This document shows, piece after piece, positions 1 through 5,038 of a DNA stretch of 5,038 bases. The DNA comes from Akkermansiaceae bacterium (GTDB lineage Bacteria > Verrucomicrobiota > Verrucomicrobiia > Verrucomicrobiales > Akkermansiaceae): contig JALOTR010000292.1 in the NCBI GenBank assembly GCA_025457805.1, positions 1 to 5,038 on the forward strand, given 5' to 3'. Position 1 is the first letter of the stretch. Every line of letters begins with the position of its first letter. Made by a program: the position numbers and the translations under genes. The notes below the pieces were generated by a model. That model did not search any database, was not told the origin of the DNA, and saw only the letters and a program-made list of their open reading frames with translations.

Positions 1-1
1 T

Positions 2-58
2 CGCTCCAGTGTCACGGTCAACATTGATCTCGTTCTCGATCATGTTCGCCTCGTCCCG
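2..58 (+). repeat. Tail of an upstream repeat unit (end of a DUF642-like module)
   Basis: The first 19 codons read RSS, then IDLVLDHV, then RLVPR. This aligns with the last strand of the two complete jelly-roll modules, FRDRST...IDLLLDNV ending at 1024 and FRDRST...IDLYLDHV ending at 1999. The LD of the motif recurs 969 bases later and again after 978 more, the same period as the rest of the repeat. At least one more module of this kind therefore lies left of the window, which shows that the gene is cut by the window edge. Confidence 0.8.
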
Positions 59-2314
59 AGGATCACACGGTCCCTGACGGTGGCCACCGAGCCGCCCCTG
101 GCAGTCGGGATCAATCTATCACCCCTGGATGACGCTGGCCGCGGACCGGGAACTTCGCCTCTGGAAAGGAGCTTTCCCAATATGACCGCAGTGACGGTAT
201 CTGCTCCGCTTTACGCGGTGGGATATCGATTTGTCCGATGGATGAGGGACGGTATCGAGTTTTCCATCAATCCCAATACCACCGTGGTTCTGAACTCCGA
301 TCATGCACTGACGGCCGTGTATGAAGAAGGTCCGCCATCCATCACCAAACAGCCACTTGGAGCCAATGTGAGAATCGGTGACCGCTTCGTCATGGAAGTG
401 GAAGCGGTGGGAACGGGAACGCTCCAGTATCAGTGGCGGCGGAACGGAGAACCGTTGTCTGGAGCTCAATCCAGTATCTTCACCATCGCGGAGGTTCTTG
501 AGGGGGATCTTGGAACCTATGATGTCGTGGTATCCAATGGAGGGGGCGAAGTCGTGAGTTCCGCCGCCGTCGTCGGTATTCTCACCGCGACTTTGGTCAA
601 TGGAAGCTTTGAGAATGGTCTGGATGGCTGGCTCGCAGCTGGCAATCTCACCATTCAGTCCGCGTTGCCATACCGAACGACGGATGGTGAAAAAATCGTT
701 GCGTTCAACAGCGGCAACAATGTGCCGGGTGGGCAGATTTCCCAAACCTTTGCCACGGCGCCCGGACAGGTGTATGTGGTTTCAATGGACACCGGAGTCC
801 TTGCTTACAACACATTGGAGCAACGAATGGAAGTGAACGTCACGGGCAGCACAAGTCTCGCGAGCAGGACTTATGCCATGCGTGGGCTGGGCAATGGAAC
901 CAATCTCTGGGTTCCCCGAAGTTTTACCTTTGTGGCCGATGGTGCTTCCGCAACCCTCGTGTTTCGGGATCGATCCACTCAAACCAATGTGATTGATCTG
1001 CTGTTGGACAATGTGAAAGTGGTCTCGATGGTGATGAGGTCCCTGGTGGTGCGATCATCTCAGGTGTCCGGAGTCAATGTGTCCGCGAGTCCGCCCGACA
1101 GTTTGGGCCGAAGTGGTGGAGCTACTGACTGGAGTCGGACCTATTTGAATGAAACCATGGTGACTTTGACCGCACCTTCCACTTCGGGGGCATACAGGTT
1201 CCAATCGTGGACACTGAATGGCCAGGTCATCAGCAGCAACTCCACCCTGAGTGTCAATATGGATGCGGATAAGGTGGTGGAAGCCGTGTATGCCGCAGGG
1301 CCTCCCGTCATCACCCGGCAGCCGGTTTCCACATCGGTGGCACCAGGTGCCACTGCGAGTTTTGTGGTGGAGGCTGCCGCTGTCGGAGAATTGAGTTACC
1401 AGTGGCGGTTCAATGGCAATCCGATTCAAGGGGCAAACGCGGCTACTTATACCATCGCATCTGTCAATACAAGCAATGCGGGCAGCTATGATGTATCGAT
1501 TTCCAGTCCATCCGGGGCCATTGCAAGCAGCGTGGCGGTATTGCAAATTACTGCCACGTCCGTTGCAACCCTCACCAATGGAAGCTTTGAATCCGGGATG
1601 ACTGGGTGGACAGGCACCGGGAATCATTATGTGCAACTCACCGGAGCCAATCCGAATGTGAATGGGGTCCGTTTTCTGGTGTTCAATGGTGCGAATTCGA
1701 CACCGAACGGAGTGGTTTCTCAGACTTTCGCGACCACTCCGGGTCAAAGTTATGGGGTGACTTTCCGCATGGGGGTTCTTGCTTTCAATACACTGGAGCA
1801 GCGGATGCAGGTGGATGTGATGGGAAGTTCCTTGATTCGCACGCAGACCTATGGCCTCACCGGCCTTGGTGGCGGAACTGTGCGATGGCAGGAGCTGAGT
1901 ATTTCATTTGTCGCTAATAGTGCATCCACGACGCTTGCATTTCGAGACCGTTCGACGACAAGCAATGCAATCGATCTCTATCTGGATCATGTAAGAATCC
2001 AAGGCGGGAGTATGCTCCAACCGATGTCGGCTGCAACTGCTCCACCGATGACGCGTTTGGTCCAGAAACTGATGTTGACTGAATCGCAGGCCCCGCCCGC
2101 TCCGCAATTGGAGATGATCGGTGGAGAGGTGCGTCTCACTCTCGATGTGGAAATTCCTGGTTTGTATCATCTGGAGAGGTCCGACAACCTGCTCCGCTGG
2201 GATCGGGTGAAGAGCCAGCAAGTGGATCAAGCCGGTCCGCTGGTTTTTGCCGATGATGCCGGGAGCGAAGGAAAGATGTTTTATCGCATTGAAGTCCCGT
2301 CAAGCGGACTCTAA
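2..2314 (+). CDS. Large modular secreted or surface protein, 3' part (InlB-like / Ig-like / DUF642-like repeats)
   Basis: This is the C-terminal 770 residues of a longer protein. The frame is open to the left edge and codons from position 2 read as the end of a jelly-roll module (IDLVLDHV, matching IDLLLDNV and IDLYLDHV further on), so the true start and any signal peptide lie upstream; the GTG at 80 falls inside a domain. Modules in order: jelly-roll tail (2-58), InlB-like (65-328), Ig-like (332-583), DUF642/galactose-binding-like (593-1024), InlB-like (1034-1291), Ig-like (1301-1549), DUF642-like (1571-1999), a Pro/Ala/Met-rich linker, then a short beta-rich domain (2105-2299). Ig modules show QP, YQWR, NG, GA and GxYDV; DUF642-like modules show NGSFE, SQTFAT, PGQ, NTLEQRM and FRDRST. 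No catalytic motif or cysteine is visible. The likely role is extracellular binding or adhesion, perhaps to glycans; this is inferred from module types only. It ends TAA, overlapping the convergent methyltransferase stop. Confidence 0.85.
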   Translation, partial: RSSVTVNIDLVLDHVRLVPRITRSLTVATEPPLAVGINLSPLDDAGRGPGTSPLERSFPNMTAVTVSAPLYAVGYRFVRWMRDGIEFSINPNTTVVLNSDHALTAVYEEGPPSITKQPLGANVRIGDRFVMEVEAVGTGTLQYQWRRNGEPLSGAQSSIFTIAEVLEGDLGTYDVVVSNGGGEVVSSAAVVGILTATLVNGSFENGLDGWLAAGNLTIQSALPYRTTDGEKIVAFNSGNNVPGGQISQTFATAPGQVYVVSMDTGVLAYNTLEQRMEVNVTGSTSLASRTYAMRGLGNGTNLWVPRSFTFVADGASATLVFRDRSTQTNVIDLLLDNVKVVSMVMRSLVVRSSQVSGVNVSASPPDSLGRSGGATDWSRTYLNETMVTLTAPSTSGAYRFQSWTLNGQVISSNSTLSVNMDADKVVEAVYAAGPPVITRQPVSTSVAPGATASFVVEAAAVGELSYQWRFNGNPIQGANAATYTIASVNTSNAGSYDVSISSPSGAIASSVAVLQITATSVATLTNGSFESGMTGWTGTGNHYVQLTGANPNVNGVRFLVFNGANSTPNGVVSQTFATTPGQSYGVTFRMGVLAFNTLEQRMQVDVMGSSLIRTQTYGLTGLGGGTVRWQELSISFVANSASTTLAFRDRSTTSNAIDLYLDHVRIQGGSMLQPMSAATAPPMTRLVQKLMLTESQAPPAPQLEMIGGEVRLTLDVEIPGLYHLERSDNLLRWDRVKSQQVDQAGPLVFADDAGSEGKMFYRIEVPSSGL
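59..1027 (+). repeat. Repeat unit 1: InlB-like + Ig-like + DUF642-like
   Basis: This is the first complete unit of a tandem domain repeat of about 323 residues. The InlB-like part begins at ITRSLTV, contains GYRFVRW and ends at ALTAVYEEGPP. The Ig-like part follows with SITKQP, LQYQWRRNG and GTYDVVVSN. The jelly-roll part starts at LVNGSFENG and ends at LLLDNVKV. Each landmark has a counterpart in unit 2: AVYEEGPP/AVYAAGPP, ITKQP/ITRQP, YQWR/YQWR, NGSFE/NGSFE, NTLEQRM/NTLEQRM. The bases are also partly conserved, for example aatggaagctttga near 599 and again near 1577, which points to internal duplication rather than independent recruitment of modules. Confidence 0.8.
1028..1999 (+). repeat. 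Repeat unit 2: InlB-like + Ig-like + DUF642-like
   Basis: This is the second complete copy of the unit, about 324 residues, directly abutting unit 1. The InlB-like part runs from MRSLVV to EAVYAAGPP with a central AYRFQSW; the Ig-like part has VITRQP, LSYQWRFNG and GSYDVSIS; the jelly-roll part runs from LTNGSFESG to LYLDHVRI. In the 35-residue stretch starting at VLAYNTLEQRM (unit 1) and VLAFNTLEQRM (unit 2), 21 residues are identical by eye. The jelly-roll module looks better conserved than the InlB-like module, which varies in length and sequence outside its core YRF..W and AVY motifs. Confidence 0.8.
2105..2299 (+). other. C-terminal beta-rich domain of the modular protein
   Basis: After a Pro/Ala/Met-rich linker with no recognisable fold, the protein ends in about 65 residues with the pattern EVRLTLDV, YHLERSDNLLRW, LVFADDA and FYRIEVP. 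This pattern (a YxLExSxNLxxW core ending in FYRI/FYRV) is one I associate with C termini of secreted proteins from Verrucomicrobiota; that link is from memory. There is no hydrophobic segment followed by arginines, so this is not a PEP-CTERM signal, and no LPXTG is present. Whether the domain is a sorting signal for an export system or just a terminal module cannot be decided from the sequence. Confidence 0.55.
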
Positions 2315-3204
2315 GCGTCAAACCAAAGCGATTTCAAATACGGCTCATCCGTAAAATCCTCAGGCATCGCCGCGTGCCGCGCCTTCATCGGGCGGGGGAG
2401 GGCGGATGAGATTTGGCGTTCGAATTCCCATGGCGACATGCGGCGGAAATTGGTGCAGCAAAGCAGGGTGCCACCCGGAGCCAGCACTGCGGCCGCCAAG
2501 GCGGCGAGTTCACCGAAGTCGTTCTCCACACGGAAGACCTTGCCCTTTTCGTCGCGCGAGAAGGTGGGAGGATCGAGGATGATGATATCAAATTGGCGGC
2601 CTTGTTTGGCAAATCTCCGCAGCCAGTGGAAGGTATCGCCCTTGCAGAAATGATGGGCTGAAGGATCCAGATTATTGTGGGTGAAATTGCGTTTCGCCCA
2701 GTCGAGAAAAGGTTGCGACAAATCCAGCGTGGTGGTTTCCGCACCTGCCATGGCGGCGGAGACGGAGAATGCGCCGGTGTAGGCGAAGGCATTGAGAACG
2801 CGTTGTCCGGGGCGCGCCTGTTGCCGAAGACTCCGGCGGTTCACACGCTGATCGAGAAAGATGCCTTGTGAGTAGCCGGACTGAAATGAGATCTCATATT
2901 GGATTCCATTTTCAAGAATCAGGAAAGGCTCCAAAACATCATCACCACATAACTTCGTGGGCGATTCCTTCTGGTGCTGGTCCAGCCGTTTCCAATAACA
3001 TGACCCATTGCGATCTCGCAATGATTGGGAAACACCATGTGGAATGGCCGATCCCGTGGTGGAGAGCAGCCAGCGTCCGGCATAAGTTTCCAGAAACATC
3101 CCAGGAAATCCATCGCCCGCGCCGTCCACCAGTCGGAGTGCGTTGGTGGTATCGTCCAGCAGTGCATCGCGCTTGGCGATGGCGGCATCCAATGGATCGG
3201 GCAT
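2311..3204 (-). CDS. Class I SAM-dependent rRNA methyltransferase, RlmI/RlmK-like (COG1092), without PUA domain
   Basis: This is a complete 297-residue cytoplasmic enzyme that probably methylates a 23S rRNA base with S-adenosylmethionine. Residues about 20-105 look like the small linker domain of the RlmI family (RLVDGAGDGFPGMFLETY). The family hallmark GYSQGIFLDQRVNR follows at 110-123, then SAM motif I VLNAFAYTGAFS (136-147), acidic motif LDLS (160-163), motif IV DPPTFS (211-216) and the strand GGTLLCCTN (244-252). RlmI proteins are usually about 390-400 residues with an N-terminal PUA domain; none is encoded here, because the exporter stop lies 7 bp upstream of the ATG. DPPTFS followed by FRVENDF resembles the RlmK half of RlmKL (m7G2069) more than RlmI (m5C1962, DPPKF), so the target base is uncertain. 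No clear Shine-Dalgarno sequence precedes the ATG, so translation may depend on coupling to the exporter gene. The stop overlaps the convergent gene by 4 bases. Confidence 0.85.
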   Translation of the reverse strand: MPDPLDAAIAKRDALLDDTTNALRLVDGAGDGFPGMFLETYAGRWLLSTTGSAIPHGVSQSLRDRNGSCYWKRLDQHQKESPTKLCGDDVLEPFLILENGIQYEISFQSGYSQGIFLDQRVNRRSLRQQARPGQRVLNAFAYTGAFSVSAAMAGAETTTLDLSQPFLDWAKRNFTHNNLDPSAHHFCKGDTFHWLRRFAKQGRQFDIIILDPPTFSRDEKGKVFRVENDFGELAALAAAVLAPGGTLLCCTNFRRMSPWEFERQISSALPRPMKARHAAMPEDFTDEPYLKSLWFDA

Positions 3205-3211
3205 GGGTGTT

Positions 3212-5038
3212 CTAATGGGTCTGGCGGTTCTGCCGGGAGATGATGAGTGTGGAAATGATGCCGCAGCCGATGATGAAGAGGAGAATCACGGAGGCACAGT
3301 ATTTCTGAGTTTCGATCTCATCTGTAGGCTCCACATAATTGAGATTCCGCTCCGGAAGTTCGCGGGCCCAGGGCAGCGGCTTCTTGAGGGCATGGAAAAC
3401 AATCCGGCGTTCCTTGTTCCGATAGTCGTTACGGAAGGTTTCCGCTTCACGCACGAGCAGGTCGATGCGTTCGTTGACAAAAAACTCCGAAGCGGGACGT
3501 GCGTCCGGGGCATCGTCCGGCCACACTTTCATCGTCTCCACCTCGATGCGCGTGCCGGAGCTGGAAATGCGCCGGATGCGTGCCACGAGGTCGGCAGCTT
3601 CCTTTTTGGTGGTCGCCCCTGCGGCGAGCAGGCGGCGCAGGCCTTCCTTGGACATTTCGAAGCGCTCTGTTTCCAGCGGAGTCATCGGATTCTGCAGCTC
3701 GCGCACGCGGTCGATGCGGCGTTGCAGACGGATGCGTTCGACTTCAAAGGGATTTCTAACAGCCTGCGATACGATCATCGCCTCATAGGCATATCTCAAA
3801 GGCATGACCGATGCGGGAACAGGCACGCCGCCACGCTCGCGGATCTCGCGGGCTCCCTGGAATAGGCCGCGGTTCATTTCACGATAGGGGACAAGTGCAC
3901 CGGCGAGCAGCATTTGAGGCACGAGCAGAAGCGGCACAGCGGTAAGAGCTGCACGTTCGGATTTCACCAACGACGAAACCACCAAGGCCATCGCCGTGCC
4001 TGTCATGGCGGTGAGTGTCATCCACAACCAGTGATAGAAAAGCATGCCCTCGATTTCGAGGAAATGGTTTCCAACTACGAGATAGACAAAGCACTGGATG
4101 GCAGCCACCAATCCGAGTGCGGCGAACTTCGCGGTGACATAGGACGCGGCACCGGGTTGGCAGTTTCGCTCGCGCCTCAGGATAGGCCGGTCCCGAAGCA
4201 CCTCGGTGGCGGAGTTTGTTAGACCGAGAAACATGGCCACCGTGGCACTCAGGAACAGATAGGCCGGAATGTGGAGAGCGGTGACAAATTCATATTTCCC
4301 CTCCGGTGACGATCTCAGCGTGATCGATACCAGCGCGGCGAGCAGCGGTGCTTCCAGACAGGTGCTGTAGATGGTGCCGCGGTTGCGGACTTTCGAAAGC
4401 AGCGAGCGCAGGAAGTGCGTCGCGAAAATCGCCACCACCGCCCTCAACCGCCGGCTTGGCTTGGGAGGCACGGGCAGATGTTCTTCGTCTTTGGCATCGC
4501 CCAATCGTGACCCGGGGGCACCGCTGTTGCGAAGGGCCTGCATGAGGTCCGCACTTTCAAACCGTTCTTGCCAGAACGAGGGCGGAAACCTTCGCGCCGC
4601 ACCTGTGTTCGATCCGCCACCGATCGCACTGAGCGGAGTTTCCAGCACATCAAACACGAAGTCTGCCCCGAGTGGTGACTTGGCGGTGATGGAAGGATGG
4701 ACGATGCCCAACTCCTCACAGGCATCGCGGAAATATCCGACCATGGATGCGGGCGTGCCGAAGTAGGCAAGCCTTCCACCGCTGTCTAACAGGAGCACCT
4801 TGTCGAAGAGTCTCAACACCGGAGCACCTGGACGATGCAGGGATGCGATGACAATTTTCTCCCGTGCCAAGGATCGGAGAGTTTCCGCCACATGTTCGGA
4901 ATCCTTCGATGACAATCCGGAAATCGGCTCATCGAAGAGGAAAACTTCCGCCCGGCTGCCAAGATCCACTCCGAGGTTGAGCCGGCTCCGTTCGCCGCCG
5001 GAGATCGTCTTGTCACCCGGGGATCCCACCTGGCGTCT
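3212..5038 (-). CDS. ABCG-type ABC transporter, fused ATPase-permease, 3' part
   Basis: This is the C-terminal 608 residues of an inner-membrane ABC exporter with ATPase and ABC-2 type permease in one chain. The frame continues past the right edge (RRQ before the GTG at 5029); Walker A and the Q-loop lie outside. Counting from that GTG: signature ISGGE (9-13), Walker B VFLFDEP (29-35, catalytic Glu 34), D-loop SGLSSKDS (37-44) and H-loop ASLHRPG with His 65. A linker of about 130 residues leads to membrane segments near 221-240, 251-273, 299-320, 330-353, 360-381 and 577-597. The LRDRPILRRERN motif (278-289) between segments 2 and 3 is typical of the ABCG/White family. About 195 charged, largely helical residues separate segments 5 and 6. 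The substrate is unknown. The methyltransferase gene follows after 7 bp, so the two probably share a transcript. Confidence 0.88.
   Translation of the reverse strand, partial: RRQVGSPGDKTISGGERSRLNLGVDLGSRAEVFLFDEPISGLSSKDSEHVAETLRSLAREKIVIASLHRPGAPVLRLFDKVLLLDSGGRLAYFGTPASMVGYFRDACEELGIVHPSITAKSPLGADFVFDVLETPLSAIGGGSNTGAARRFPPSFWQERFESADLMQALRNSGAPGSRLGDAKDEEHLPVPPKPSRRLRAVVAIFATHFLRSLLSKVRNRGTIYSTCLEAPLLAALVSITLRSSPEGKYEFVTALHIPAYLFLSATVAMFLGLTNSATEVLRDRPILRRERNCQPGAASYVTAKFAALGLVAAIQCFVYLVVGNHFLEIEGMLFYHWLWMTLTAMTGTAMALVVSSLVKSERAALTAVPLLLVPQMLLAGALVPYREMNRGLFQGAREIRERGGVPVPASVMPLRYAYEAMIVSQAVRNPFEVERIRLQRRIDRVRELQNPMTPLETERFEMSKEGLRRLLAAGATTKKEAADLVARIRRISSSGTRIEVETMKVWPDDAPDARPASEFFVNERIDLLVREAETFRNDYRNKERRIVFHALKKPLPWARELPERNLNYVEPTDEIETQKYCASVILLFIIGCGIISTLIISRQNRQTH
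3302..3886 (-). other. Oversized, predicted extracytoplasmic helical loop of the ABCG-like exporter
   Basis: Residues about 382-576 of the exporter, counted from the GTG at 5029, lie between membrane segments 5 and 6. In ABCG proteins this loop faces away from the ATPase side, and in eukaryotic members it is usually well under 100 residues. Here it is about 195 residues. It is rich in Arg, Glu and Leu, with probable amphipathic or coiled-coil helices around 428-448 (ERIRLQRRIDRVRELQ), 455-488 and 520-545, and a more extended Pro-rich part around 550-567. No cysteine pair or known enzymatic motif is visible. It could contact a periplasmic partner or cap the exit path; this is inference from position and composition. 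Confidence 0.6.

Noticed and set aside
1055..1747. 230-residue minus-strand open frame (and a similar one at 119-745)
   Set aside because: Both lie fully antisense to the modular protein gene, are rich in His, Arg, Cys and Ser as shadow frames usually are, show no domain, and the two are not alike despite facing repeated modules.
59..1999. Long repeats as a CRISPR array or insertion sequence
   Set aside because: The period is nearly 1 kb and follows protein domain borders in one open frame; there are no short direct repeats with spacers, no transposase and no terminal inverted repeats.
2293..2310. Inverted repeat AGTCC/GGACT as a bidirectional terminator
   Set aside because: The stem is only 5 bp with an 8-base loop, and no T-run follows on either strand, so it is too weak to annotate as an intrinsic terminator.
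80..2314. GTG at position 80 as the start of the modular protein
   Set aside because: The frame is open upstream to position 2 and encodes the end of a jelly-roll module that matches later repeats. The GTG lies inside the first strand of an InlB-like module (RSLTV), so it is not a start.
3143..3865. 240-residue plus-strand open frame opposite the methyltransferase start and exporter 3' end
   Set aside because: The minus-strand frames here carry strong family motifs and clear membrane segments; this frame shows no recognisable domain and spans two convincing genes.
5027..5029. GTG at 5029 as the start of the ABC transporter
   Set aside because: Starting there would leave only about 8 residues before the ABC signature and no Walker A. 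The frame is open to the right edge (RRQ before VGSP), as expected for a continuing ATPase domain.

Overview
The window looks like chromosomal DNA from a Gram-negative member of the Planctomycetota-Verrucomicrobiota-Chlamydiota group, most likely a Verrucomicrobiota bacterium. This is inferred from protein style, not from a marker gene. The evidence is a giant cysteine-free secreted protein built from alternating InlB-like, Ig-like and jelly-roll modules with a short C-terminal domain ending in FYRIE, and an ABCG-type exporter with a very long loop before its last membrane segment. Genes are tightly packed: the only non-coding stretch between the three genes is 7 bases.

Layout. (1) Positions 2-2314, plus strand: the 3' part of a large modular surface or secreted protein. 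Its reading frame is open to the left edge and its first residues match the end of a repeat module, so the gene starts outside the window. The GTG at 80 is not a real start. Two full repeat units (InlB-like, Ig-like, DUF642-like) and the tail of a third are visible, followed by a Pro/Ala/Met-rich linker and a C-terminal domain. (2) Positions 2311-3204, minus strand: a complete class I SAM-dependent methyltransferase of the RlmI/RlmK (COG1092) type, lacking the usual N-terminal PUA domain. (3) Positions 3212-5038, minus strand: the 3' part of an ABCG-like transporter with ATPase and permease in one chain. It begins just before the ABC signature motif; Walker A and the Q-loop lie to the right of the window.

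The two minus-strand genes are 7 bp apart and are probably co-transcribed, exporter first and methyltransferase second. The plus-strand gene converges on this pair, and the two stop codons interlock in a 4-base overlap (CTAA). No RNA gene, mobile element, CRISPR array or phage feature was found, and no promoter region is present because both transcription units start outside the window.

Nothing here clearly amounts to an undescribed defence or biosynthetic system. The points most worth checking are the size and repeat number of the modular protein, the roughly 195-residue helical loop of the exporter, the PUA-less methyltransferase, and whether pairing the exporter with an rRNA methyltransferase means anything.
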